From Flavobacteriaceae bacterium MAR_2010_72 (lineage in GTDB: Bacteria; Bacteroidota; Bacteroidia; Flavobacteriales; Flavobacteriaceae), in contig QXCW01000002.1 in assembly GCA_003550275.1 (NCBI GenBank), positions 682,001-746,000 of the forward strand: 64,000 nucleotides of DNA, given 5' to 3'. How positions within the stretch are numbered: the stretch's first letter is position 1; each line of letters opens with the position of its first letter. Positions 8,499 through 16,216 of this stretch are shown here, in pieces. A program made the position numbers and the translations under genes. The notes below the pieces were generated by a model that had not been told where the DNA came from, did not search any database, and saw nothing but the letters and a program-made list of their open reading frames with translations.

Positions 8499-9285
8499 TT
8501 TCTTCACATATATTGTCATCATAATATTTTTAGCAGGTTCGCTATCGGCACAAGAGGTCATTATCGAAGGTCGTGTCATAGCTGACGATGAGGTTGAAGG
8601 TATTCATATCATTAATAAAACGGCAGGCAAATTTTCAATCACCAACCAACACGGAGCGTTTATTATTCCCGGTAAACTAAACGATACGATTATAATTTCA
8701 GGGATTAAATATTTGCGTGAAGAGGTTATTGTCAATGCCCAGATCTATAACTCTAAAACTCTTGAAATTCCTCTTACAGAAAATATCAATCAGTTAAATG
8801 AAGTCATCGTTGGTAGAGTTCTAACAGGGGATTTAAGGTCTGATATTGAAAATGCCAACATTAAAAGCGAGATCAATTTTTATGATGTCGGCATTCCAGG
8901 ATACACGGGCAAATTAAAAACCCAGAGCGAACGCCGCTTATTTGAGGCCGATAATGGTAAGTTTTTTGTGTTTTACGGAATTGGTTTTGCCATTAATGTC
9001 CATAAAATATTGAACAGAATTTCAGGTCGAACAAAACAACTCAAAATCCATGTGCGATTAGAAACATTAGATGCGTGTATGTATAGAGCCAAATCGGAAT
9101 TTGCTGAAACTATTTTTGGCGATTTGGATATTGAAGAACATTTAAAAATGGATTTTTTCTATTATGCATCCGAAGACCCACAATTTATGTCATTGTGTAA
9201 TCGGGATAATACAATGGAGATGTATGAGTTTTTAATTGGGAAGCTCGTTAACTATAATGAGAACCAAAATGAGGTTGAAGATTAG
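8485..9285 (+). CDS. Secreted carboxypeptidase-regulatory-like protein, second of a pair
   Basis: A 266-residue exported protein with a signal peptide (hydrophobic VIIIFLAGSLSAQ). The same N-terminal CarboxypepD_reg-like layout as its upstream neighbour is visible: IEGRVIADDEVEGIHIIN, KFSITNQHGAF, and the shared LTENINQLNEVIV boundary. The start is TTG at 8485, inside the upstream gene's end; the signal peptide begins right there, so this start is well supported. C-terminal half unknown. A tandem duplication followed by divergence is the simplest origin. Confidence 0.8.
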   Translation: MKKINFFTYIVIIIFLAGSLSAQEVIIEGRVIADDEVEGIHIINKTAGKFSITNQHGAFIIPGKLNDTIIISGIKYLREEVIVNAQIYNSKTLEIPLTENINQLNEVIVGRVLTGDLRSDIENANIKSEINFYDVGIPGYTGKLKTQSERRLFEADNGKFFVFYGIGFAINVHKILNRISGRTKQLKIHVRLETLDACMYRAKSEFAETIFGDLDIEEHLKMDFFYYASEDPQFMSLCNRDNTMEMYEFLIGKLVNYNENQNEVED

Positions 9286-9336
9286 CCATATAAAAATATT
9301 TACGAGACGATCAAGGTATCTAATCTTTCAACTTAT

Positions 9337-9344
9337 TATATTTG
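9337..9344 (+). promoter_or_regulatory. -7 box immediately before tatA
   Basis: TATATTTG fits TAnnTTTG exactly and is separated by 4 bases from the GTG start of the TatA-family gene, as in the first gene of the window. This points to a leaderless or near-leaderless transcript. No convincing -33 TTG is seen. Confidence 0.4.
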
Positions 9345-9348
9345 CATT

Positions 9349-9636
9349 GTGATACAAGAAGCAACGTTTTTATTTATAGGCACAACCGAAGTCATGTTCA
9401 TCCTTTTTATAGTGGTCATGGTTTTTGGTGCCGACAAAATTCCTGAAATAGCCAGAGGTCTTGGTAAAGGTATGCGTATGCTTAAAAATGCCTCAAATGA
9501 AATTAAAACTGAAATTACCAAAAGTGCAGAAAAACAAGGTATAGATTCTGATGTCACAAAAAATATCACTCAAGAGATTAAAAAGGTAAAGGAGGATCTT
9601 GAAGATTTTACGGGCTCTGTAAAACGAAACCTCTAG
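9349..9636 (+). CDS. tatA: Sec-independent (Tat) translocase subunit TatA/E family
   Basis: A 95-residue TatA-type protein: a short periplasmic N-terminus, one membrane helix (VMFILFIVVMVFGADKIP), the conserved FG hinge and an amphipathic helix (EIARGLGKGMRMLKNAS) followed by a charged cytoplasmic tail. It would oligomerise to form the Tat pore for folded, twin-arginine proteins. The start is GTG at 9349; the first ATG lies at the membrane helix itself and would delete its N-terminus. TatC is not in this window. Confidence 0.92.
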   Translation: MIQEATFLFIGTTEVMFILFIVVMVFGADKIPEIARGLGKGMRMLKNASNEIKTEITKSAEKQGIDSDVTKNITQEIKKVKEDLEDFTGSVKRNL

Positions 9637-9637
9637 T

Positions 9638-10279
9638 TTATTTTTTCCTTGAAATTGTTAATCCATCCCTAATAGGTAACATTACCGTTTCAACCCGAAC
9701 ATCATTTTTTAACAGAGCGTTGTATGCAATTAGGCCTTTGGTGTCAACATCATCTGGTTTAATAGATTCAAGGACTTTACCACTCCATAAGACGTTATCA
9801 GACAAAATAACACCCCCAACATTAAGCTTGTCGATAATCAATTCAAAGTAATTGCAATAGTTTTCTTTATCAGCATCAATAAACACTAAATCAAAGTTCA
9901 TATTCAGTTTTGGTACAATCTCTAAAGCATCTCCAACATACTGGTGTATCTGTTTTCCATAAGATGAAAGATCAAAATATTTGCGTTGGAAATCATAAAG
10001 CTCCTCATTGATATCAATAGTGTGCAATTCACCTTCAAGTCGAATGCCTTCGGCTAAACATAAGGCTGAATAGCCCGTATACGTGCCAATTTCTAAAATA
10101 GTTTTTGGCTGAATTAATTTTGAAATCATACTTAAAACCCGACCTTGATAATGGCCACTTAACATACGCGGTTGAAGTATCTTCTGGTGGGTTTCTCGAT
10201 TTAACTTTTGAAGTAATTTAGGTTCGTCTTCAGAATGTTTTATAATGTAGTCGTCTAGATCTTCGGATATAAAATGCAT
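9638..10279 (-). CDS. O-methyltransferase family 3 (catechol-type)
   Basis: A 213-residue class I methyltransferase of the catechol/caffeoyl-CoA O-methyltransferase family. Motifs seen: ILEIGTYTGYSALCLAE (SAM loop), HTIDINEELYDFQRKYF, FDLVFIDADKENYCNYFE (metal-binding Asp and Asn) and GGVILSDNVLWSGKV (DN metal ligands). It needs a divalent metal and a vicinal hydroxyl acceptor in characterised relatives. It starts four bases after the stop of the ACMS decarboxylase gene, so it is the last gene of the kynurenine operon, which makes a catechol- or o-aminophenol-type kynurenine product a possible substrate (inference). It converges on tatA with a one-base gap. Confidence 0.92.
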   Translation of the reverse strand: MHFISEDLDDYIIKHSEDEPKLLQKLNRETHQKILQPRMLSGHYQGRVLSMISKLIQPKTILEIGTYTGYSALCLAEGIRLEGELHTIDINEELYDFQRKYFDLSSYGKQIHQYVGDALEIVPKLNMNFDLVFIDADKENYCNYFELIIDKLNVGGVILSDNVLWSGKVLESIKPDDVDTKGLIAYNALLKNDVRVETVMLPIRDGLTISRKK

Positions 10280-10283
10280 GACA

Positions 10284-11372
10284 TTAATTGTTAAGAATTC
10301 TGCTTATTAATTTTTGTTTAGCATCTTCATCTTCACCACAAAGCCATTGTATCACATTGTCTTGCCAAATAGCATCGTATTCATCTTGATCGATGAGGTT
10401 TCGTTCCATGGCCAAATCTAGAATTTTACCTGGATAGGAGGATTGTTTGGCACTTTCCATCTCGCCTAATGGATATGGGTCATCCAAGCCCATAATGACT
10501 TGCTTTGGAGTTTGATTTTTTATTAATAACTGCAATGATCCAGTATCATGTACCAAAGTGTCAAAAAAGATGTTCTTATGCCCAACAGCTTTTCTCGGAT
10601 GATGCTTACCCTCAAATAAATCTGGTCGCCCATCAAAACCCTGGATACGTCGTCCTAAATTAATTTGCGCCAATTGTCCGCCATGAGCAAAACAAGTACG
10701 CATATTTGGAAATTTTTCTTGATAACCGTTCAAGGTTAAAAAGTGGTAAGCGTCAGCACATTGTGCCAACATCCAGATGAGATGAAATCGCCAAGAAGTA
10801 TTTTCAAGTTTTATAAATTTTTCACCGTCGTATGGATGTATTTCTACTGCCAGATTATATTTACTTGCGAGCTCAAAAATAGGCTCATTTTCTTCATCAA
10901 AAATACATCGCCAAGTACCAATAGTATCCATATAATGTGTTGGAAGACAAAGTAATTGCATTCCATGTTCTTCAACACAGCGTTCAATTTCCCAGCAGGC
11001 ACTTCGTATAAAGCCTGGATGTACCACAAAACCACAGGTGAATTTACTTGGGTTTTCATGCTGAATTCGAGCATTAAAGTCATTTTGAAAACGTAATGCT
11101 TTTTTCATTTCTTCAACACGAAGACCATTACCATATAATTGCGACAGATTTAAAACTACAGCATGATCAATCTTGTTGCGTTCCATCCATTCCAACTTTT
11201 CATGTAAAAAGAAACTAGAATCCGTCACTGGTCTGCTCCAATCTTTTTGAAGCATAAATTTGCGGTCCTTATCCACCCAAAAAATCCCTTTTTCTCTCAT
11301 AAAATCGGGTATTTCTTCGGGATAGGGAAGAAGATGCGAGTGGCCGTTAATGCGTAGTTTGCGTTTTTCCAT
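10284..11372 (-). CDS. 2-amino-3-carboxymuconate-6-semialdehyde decarboxylase (ACMSD)
   Basis: An amidohydrolase-superfamily zinc decarboxylase that turns ACMS, the ring-opening product of 3-hydroxyanthranilate, into 2-aminomuconate semialdehyde. Metal ligands are visible as the HxH of INGHSHLLP, a later His in VEIHPYDGE, His in CFAHGGQ and Asp in VIMGLDDPYPLGE. Length about 363 residues, slightly longer than typical ACMSD (about 335). I prefer ATG 11372; an upstream in-frame ATG at 11387 lies in a small palindrome. Neighbours (the dioxygenase upstream, the semialdehyde dehydrogenase further up) settle the assignment. Confidence 0.9.
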   Translation of the reverse strand: MEKRKLRINGHSHLLPYPEEIPDFMREKGIFWVDKDRKFMLQKDWSRPVTDSSFFLHEKLEWMERNKIDHAVVLNLSQLYGNGLRVEEMKKALRFQNDFNARIQHENPSKFTCGFVVHPGFIRSACWEIERCVEEHGMQLLCLPTHYMDTIGTWRCIFDEENEPIFELASKYNLAVEIHPYDGEKFIKLENTSWRFHLIWMLAQCADAYHFLTLNGYQEKFPNMRTCFAHGGQLAQINLGRRIQGFDGRPDLFEGKHHPRKAVGHKNIFFDTLVHDTGSLQLLIKNQTPKQVIMGLDDPYPLGEMESAKQSSYPGKILDLAMERNLIDQDEYDAIWQDNVIQWLCGEDEDAKQKLISRILNN

Positions 11373-11450
11373 GTTCACTTTCCACATGAGTGGACATTTT
11401 TTTTAATATTATTCTTGCTTTAGTATTAAGGTTTCTATTTTCAAAAGGAA

Positions 11451-11984
11451 TTAGTCAATTTGAACCTTTTTTGGTGGTTGCATAACCGCTCCACAGTTTG
11501 GACAACTACGTTTGGCGGTATCGCTGTAATAGTTATCAAATATTTTTGGCATATCAGTCTCTATGTTTTTTACTGAAAAATCTTCCTCATAAAGTTTTGT
11601 TGTACAACTTTCGCAAAACCAAAGCAGAGCATCCTTCATGCCTTTTGGGCGTTTATACTCAATAACGAGGCCTACCGTGTTAGCACCACGTTGCGGTGAG
11701 TGCGGTACTTTAGGAGGTAATAAATAAATATAACCTTCTTTGATATGAACATCTTTAGGCGTGCCGTTATCTATGATTTTTAAAACGATATCCCCTTCAA
11801 TTTGATAGAAAAATTCTGGGGTTTCATTATAATGGTAATCTTTCCGGCTGTTGGGGCCGCCAACAACCATAACAATAAAGTCACCATCTTTCCAGACAAC
11901 CTTATTGCCAACTGGTGGTTTTAAAAGGTGTCGGTTTTCCTCTATCCAATCTTTAAAATTTAGGGGTGAAACTAGATTACTCAT
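11451..11984 (-). CDS. 3-hydroxyanthranilate 3,4-dioxygenase
   Basis: A 177-residue bacterial-type HAAO cupin, opening the 3-hydroxyanthranilate ring to ACMS. The iron ligands fall at His51, Glu57 and His95, the same numbering as the Cupriavidus metallidurans enzyme, with substrate-binding Arg47 and Arg99 also conserved. The C-terminal rubredoxin-like metal site is complete: FCESC (Cys124, Cys127) and CPNC (Cys161, Cys164). It sits between the SDR and ACMSD genes in the operon, 34 and 63 bases from them. Confidence 0.97.
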   Translation of the reverse strand: MSNLVSPLNFKDWIEENRHLLKPPVGNKVVWKDGDFIVMVVGGPNSRKDYHYNETPEFFYQIEGDIVLKIIDNGTPKDVHIKEGYIYLLPPKVPHSPQRGANTVGLVIEYKRPKGMKDALLWFCESCTTKLYEEDFSVKNIETDMPKIFDNYYSDTAKRSCPNCGAVMQPPKKVQID

Positions 11985-12018
11985 GATTTTATTGTTTTAA
12001 ATAAATTCTGTTATAAAG

Positions 12019-12801
12019 TTACAAAGATTTTGTGCGTCCACCATCAACAGGGACATTAATTCCGTTGACATAACTTGCAGCTACACTCGCTAAAAAAGTG
12101 ATGACATTGGCAGTCTCTTCAGGCTGGGCAAAGCGCTTGGCAGGTGCATAACCTTTCATGATTTCTGCCATAGCTTCAAAGGTCGTCCCTTCTTTTTCAG
12201 CTTTTACTTTTATGATTTCATTAAGGCGTTCGGTTTCAGTAAAACCTGGAAGTACATTGTTTACAGTTATTCCGAATGCTCCAACTTCAATAGAAAGGGT
12301 TTTGCTCCAATTGCCAACTGCCCCTCTTATGGTATTGCTTACTCCAAGTCCAGGAATTGGTTCTTTGACAGAAGTGGAAATGATATTAATGATTCTTCCA
12401 AACCCTTCTGCTTTCATAAATGGGATTACAGTTTGTGCCAAAACATGATTGCATTTTAAATGCTGGGTAAAGGTGCTTTCAAACTGTTCTAATGACGCAT
12501 TTAAAATTTCACCGCTTCTTGGGCCACCAGTATTATTGATCAATATATGGAAGCCATGTTGTTTTTCTATAAAATCGGATACCCTTTGTTGTAATTCTTT
12601 TGGGTTTGAAAAATCGGCAACAATATAGCTGTGATTTCGATGCGAGGGTAATTCAGCCAAAACCTGTTTTAACTTGTCTTCATTACGTGCCACTAAAGTG
12701 ACATTAACGCCTTCTTCGGCCAAAGCTAATGCTGTTGCTTTTCCTATTCCTGCTGTACTTCCGCAAACTAATGCGTTTTTGTTGTTTAAGTTTAAGTTCA
12801 T
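12019..12801 (-). CDS. Atypical SDR-family protein lacking the Tyr-x3-Lys site
   Basis: A Rossmann-fold SDR. The cofactor motif is GSTAGIG (residues 14-20 from this start) and the NNAG motif is the variant NNTGGP. The catalytic Ser is followed not by YxxxK but by SNTIR at the equivalent place, so both the general acid Tyr and the Lys are replaced (Ser and Arg). This matches a known divergent group of beta-ketoacyl-reductase-like SDRs. It lies inside the kynurenine operon between the dehydrogenase and dioxygenase genes. No step of the textbook pathway needs an SDR, so its role is open. ATG 12801 is preferred; ATG 12807 touches a palindromic repeat. Confidence 0.88.
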   Translation of the reverse strand: MNLNLNNKNALVCGSTAGIGKATALALAEEGVNVTLVARNEDKLKQVLAELPSHRNHSYIVADFSNPKELQQRVSDFIEKQHGFHILINNTGGPRSGEILNASLEQFESTFTQHLKCNHVLAQTVIPFMKAEGFGRIINIISTSVKEPIPGLGVSNTIRGAVGNWSKTLSIEVGAFGITVNNVLPGFTETERLNEIIKVKAEKEGTTFEAMAEIMKGYAPAKRFAQPEETANVITFLASVAASYVNGINVPVDGGRTKSL

Positions 12802-12807
12802 ACTCAT

Positions 12808-12825
12808 TTCCCACGAAAGTGGGAA
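12808..12825. repeat. Intergenic palindrome (7-bp arms)
   Basis: TTCCCAC-GAAA-GTGGGAA forms a perfect 7-bp stem with a 4-base loop just upstream of the SDR start. It lacks a T-run on either side, so it is not a standard terminator. A similarly built palindrome (7-bp arms, 4-base loop) lies next to purH at 45375-45392. From memory such elements recur in intergenic DNA of Flavobacteriia. Confidence 0.6.
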
Positions 12826-12854
12826 TCTTTTTAAGGTTAATTCAATTTCAATTG

Positions 12855-12880
12855 AGATGCTGAAACAAGTTCAGCATGAC
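12855..12880. repeat. Second intergenic inverted repeat, GCTGAA/TTCAGC type
   Basis: The stretch contains GCTGAAACAAGTTCAGC, an inverted repeat whose reverse complement reads like the widespread Bacteroidota intergenic sequence with TGCTGAACTTGTTTCAGCA. It sits 30 bases from the other palindrome in the only sizeable gap between the dehydrogenase and SDR genes. It could be a mobile palindromic unit or mRNA-processing hairpin. Confidence 0.55.
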
Positions 12881-12889
12881 AAATAGTAT

Positions 12890-14329
12890 TCAATACTTAA
12901 TACACACATTCTTCGCTTCGGTAAAGAATCGAAGTGCTTCAAAACCACCTTCCCGACCAACTCCAGAAGCTTTGACACCTCCAAAAGGGGTTCGTAAATC
13001 ACGCATCATCCACGTATTCACCCAAACGATTCCGGATTGCAATTGGTTGCTTATTCGCATGGTGCGTTTTAGATCATTTGTCCAAAGGGTCGCTGATAAG
13101 CCGTATTTCACTTTATTGGCCATTTGAAGGACTTCATCTTCACTTGAAAAGGGCATAATCGTCACAACAGGTCCGAAAATTTCTTCTTGGTTAACGCGAC
13201 ATTCATCAGTTGGAACTTCAATAACTGTTGGCTCTAAATAATAACCATTTTCATAGCCTTTAACGGTTACTTTTTTTCCGCCGCAGAGGATTTTTCCACT
13301 TTCCTTTTTTGCAATGTTGATGTACTCAATTACTTTTTTAAGATGTGGTTTTGACACCAAAGCACCAATATCGGTGGAGTTCTCTGAAGGATGACCAACT
13401 TTCAATTCTTTTACTTTGTTGACAAAATCTTTTTTGAATTTCTCATAAATGGAAGCTTCTACAAAAACACGACTTCCACATAAACAAATTTGCCCTTGAT
13501 TAGCAAATGATGAGCGCACCGTTGTATCCAACATATCATCATAATCGCAATCGGCAAAAACGATATTAGGATTTTTGCCACCCAATTCCAAGGATAATTT
13601 TTTGAACATTGGTGCAGCAGTTTTTGCAATATGGGCTCCTGTGGCGGTGCCTCCTGTAAACGAAATCGCTTTAATATCGGGATGTTCAATAATGGCTTGT
13701 CCGGTGGTGGTTCCCAATCCATGTACAATATTCAATACGCCTTTTGGTAAACCTGCCTGTGTGCAAATATCTCCTAATAAATAAGCGGTCATGGGTGTGA
13801 CTTCACTGGGTTTGGCCACCACACAATTTCCAGCCGCAATTGCTGGAGCTACTTTCCAGGTAAAGAGATAGAGTGGAAGGTTCCAAGGGGAAATACAGCC
13901 AACCACACCAATAGGTTGACGCAAGGTATAATTAATGGCGTCTTGCCCAACGCTCTCATGACTTTCACTGGCGAATTGTGTAATGGCATTTCCAAAAAAA
14001 CGAAAGTTGCTAGCAGCTCTAGGGATATCAACCTCTTTAGCTAAAGAAACAGGTTTACCATTGTCTTTGCTTTCGGCTTCAGCAAAGCTTTGTAAGTTGG
14101 CTTCCAATAGTTCTGAAATCTTGATTAAGATTCTACTACGTTCTTCCAATGTGGTTTGAGACCAACTTGGAAACGCCGATTTGGCAGCAATATAAGCGTT
14201 GTCTACATCATCTTTGGATGAGTTTGGTATTTGTCCATAAATTTCACCGTTGGCAGGACAATAATTGTCTATCCATTCTTTGGAAATAGGTTTTAGGTAT
14301 TTACCGTTGATGTAGTTTTTAATCTTCAT
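12890..14329 (-). CDS. 2-aminomuconic semialdehyde dehydrogenase (ALDH family)
   Basis: A 479-residue NAD-dependent aldehyde dehydrogenase. The catalytic Cys282 is in NQGQICLCG, the general base Glu248 in SLELGGKNPN, the oxyanion Asn149 in CISPWNLPLY and the NAD-binding ISFTGGTATG. Closest functional match by context is oxidation of 2-aminomuconate semialdehyde to 2-aminomuconate, the step between ACMSD and the RidA-type deaminase encoded next door. Related ALDHs oxidise 2-hydroxymuconic or betaine aldehydes, so the substrate is inferred from the operon. Confidence 0.92.
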   Translation of the reverse strand: MKIKNYINGKYLKPISKEWIDNYCPANGEIYGQIPNSSKDDVDNAYIAAKSAFPSWSQTTLEERSRILIKISELLEANLQSFAEAESKDNGKPVSLAKEVDIPRAASNFRFFGNAITQFASESHESVGQDAINYTLRQPIGVVGCISPWNLPLYLFTWKVAPAIAAGNCVVAKPSEVTPMTAYLLGDICTQAGLPKGVLNIVHGLGTTTGQAIIEHPDIKAISFTGGTATGAHIAKTAAPMFKKLSLELGGKNPNIVFADCDYDDMLDTTVRSSFANQGQICLCGSRVFVEASIYEKFKKDFVNKVKELKVGHPSENSTDIGALVSKPHLKKVIEYINIAKKESGKILCGGKKVTVKGYENGYYLEPTVIEVPTDECRVNQEEIFGPVVTIMPFSSEDEVLQMANKVKYGLSATLWTNDLKRTMRISNQLQSGIVWVNTWMMRDLRTPFGGVKASGVGREGGFEALRFFTEAKNVCIKY

Positions 14330-14395
14330 TTTATTTATAGATAATAGAAAAAAGAGAATAGAATATAGACTTTTAGGGTCTTGAATCTAACATCT

Positions 14396-14806
14396 TTATT
14401 CTTTATTCTTATAAGCCATCACCTTAATTTCCACTACCAAGTCTGGATGCGGTAATTGATGAACTGCAACTGTGGTTCGTGTTGGCCCTGTTTCTTTATC
14501 AAAAAATTCTGCATAGGCTTTATTGTATGCTGCAAAGTCGTTCATATTCACCAAAAATGAGGTCACATCCACAACATCTTTTAGTGTAGCACCTTCTTTG
14601 GCTAGGTTCTTTTCAATATTTAACAACACTTCTCGTGTTTGTACTTCTATGTTCAGTCGTTTGGTACCCATCTCGTCAATGATATCAACCCCTGCAATGG
14701 TGTTGTCAGCTCGACGGGAACTGGTACCAGATACAAAAATAAAATCGCCCACGCGTTTAGTATGTGGATAGGCACCTCTAGGTGTTACTGTTTTTTCTTC
14801 ACTCAT
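14396..14806 (-). CDS. RidA-family protein, probable 2-aminomuconate deaminase
   Basis: A 136-residue RidA/YjgF/UK114 trimer-type protein. The family Arg that holds the carboxylate of imine or enamine substrates is in [13 protein letters not shown] and the C-terminal [11 protein letters not shown] is typical. Generic RidA proteins hydrolyse reactive enamines. Placement three bases after the KMO stop and before the semialdehyde dehydrogenase indicates the specialised job of hydrolysing 2-aminomuconate to 4-oxalocrotonate plus ammonia (NbaF-like), an inference from context. Confidence 0.9.
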   Translation of the reverse strand: MSEEKTVTPRGAYPHTKRVGDFIFVSGTSSRRADNTIAGVDIIDEMGTKRLNIEVQTREVLLNIEKNLAKEGATLKDVVDVTSFLVNMNDFAAYNKAYAEFFDKETGPTRTTVAVHQLPHPDLVVEIKVMAYKNKE

Positions 14807-14809
14807 AAT

Positions 14810-16216
14810 CTAGTGTTTAAAATTCTTTGCTACGTGGTCGTCCTCCAAAATTGCTTCTGTGGCTGTTTTTACTTTTTCTAAATTGACTTTCAAATCATCA
14901 TTTAGGTCAAGCTCCTTATCAGCCAACAGATTTAAAATGGCCTTGTCTTGCGCACGACCTCGTAGCATTGCTTCTCGGTAACCAATAGCTTCATTAAAGG
15001 TGACCAACGAATATTTAGAGGAATATTCATCTGGAAATTGCTTTTCAAAAGCCATCTCTAAATTACGTTTTTCCCTGAACATAGCATTGTTAACATGACC
15101 TTTCATTTCATGGAAATTATCGATGGCCAAATCTGCAATGGCATCGGTGTCCTTTTTTCGGTTTTTTTCATAGACTTTAAAAATGGTTTCCCAATCTTTA
15201 TGACCTTCATCCAGAACCTTGTCGAACTCTACTACATCTTCAAAGGAAGCATTCATCCCTTGACCATAAAAAGGCACAATGGCATGGGCTGCATCACCCA
15301 TTAATAAGGTATTGCCTTTGTAATGCCAGGGTGAGCATTTTACGGTTCCCAATGGTGAGGTTGGATTTTCGAAGAAGTCATCAATCAAATTTGGCATCAA
15401 ATCGAGAGCATCTTTGAAGTATTTTGAAAAGAATTCCAAAACACGGTCTTTGGTTGTTAGGTTGTTAAAGTTGTATTCGCCTTCATCAAAACTTAAAAAC
15501 AGCGTCACGGTAAAACTACCATCCAAATTAGGCAAGGCAATCAACATAAAGCTGTCACGTCCCCAAATATGCAAGGCGTTCTTATAGGTTTTGTACCCGC
15601 CATTTTCACTTGGCAAAATGCTTAATTCTTTATAGCCATGCGTAAGCCAATCCTGTGAAAAACTGAAGAGAAATTTTTTGCTCAGAAAATAACTTTTTCT
15701 CATCACAGAACCTGCGCCATCGGTAGCGATAATCACATCGGCATCTTCTACAAACTCATCTTTACTTTGATAGTCTTGAAACAAAGCCGTTGTTTTTTCA
15801 AAATCAACCGATTTACACTTTTTGTTGAAATGAATGGTAACGTTTTTATGTTTTTCGGCTTCATCCAACAGCAAAGCATTCAATTGACCACGTGAAATGG
15901 AGTTGATGTACTCATGCGCTCGTCCGCTGTAAGGCGCCATTGTGGTGTTGCCTTCTAAATCATGAAGCATGCGTCCATTCATTGGAATGCATAAAGTTTT
16001 AACTTTATCTTCAATACCAACCAGCTTCATGGCTTTATTGCCCCTGTCGGAAAATGCTAAATTTATGGATCGACCAGCACTGATATCAGTCGTTCGCAAA
16101 TCGGGACGCATTTCGTAAACGGTCACGTTATAACCTCGTTGCCCTAAGCGTAAGGCAAGTAGGCTACCGCAAAGTCCTGCGCCAATGATGAGTATGTTTT
16201 GTTGTTTAGTAAGCAT
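14810..16216 (-). CDS. kmo: Kynurenine 3-monooxygenase
   Basis: A 468-residue class A flavin monooxygenase hydroxylating L-kynurenine with NADPH and O2. FAD motifs: IIGAGLCGS (residues 11-18), the DG-type ATDGAGSVMR, and GDAAHAIVPFYGQGMN. The substrate-binding region SINLAFSDRG is kept, with the Arg and Tyr positions of the family. The C-terminal segment is hydrophobic only weakly, so the protein is soluble as in other bacterial KMOs. Its start overlaps the end of kynU by 11 bases, evidence of translational coupling. Confidence 0.96.
   Translation of the reverse strand: MLTKQQNILIIGAGLCGSLLALRLGQRGYNVTVYEMRPDLRTTDISAGRSINLAFSDRGNKAMKLVGIEDKVKTLCIPMNGRMLHDLEGNTTMAPYSGRAHEYINSISRGQLNALLLDEAEKHKNVTIHFNKKCKSVDFEKTTALFQDYQSKDEFVEDADVIIATDGAGSVMRKSYFLSKKFLFSFSQDWLTHGYKELSILPSENGGYKTYKNALHIWGRDSFMLIALPNLDGSFTVTLFLSFDEGEYNFNNLTTKDRVLEFFSKYFKDALDLMPNLIDDFFENPTSPLGTVKCSPWHYKGNTLLMGDAAHAIVPFYGQGMNASFEDVVEFDKVLDEGHKDWETIFKVYEKNRKKDTDAIADLAIDNFHEMKGHVNNAMFREKRNLEMAFEKQFPDEYSSKYSLVTFNEAIGYREAMLRGRAQDKAILNLLADKELDLNDDLKVNLEKVKTATEAILEDDHVAKNFKH

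Noticed and set aside
11381-11394. TCCAC/GTGGA palindrome covering the upstream ATG of ACMSD
   Set aside because: Stem of only 5 bp; not listed as a repeat feature and only used to prefer the ATG at 11372.
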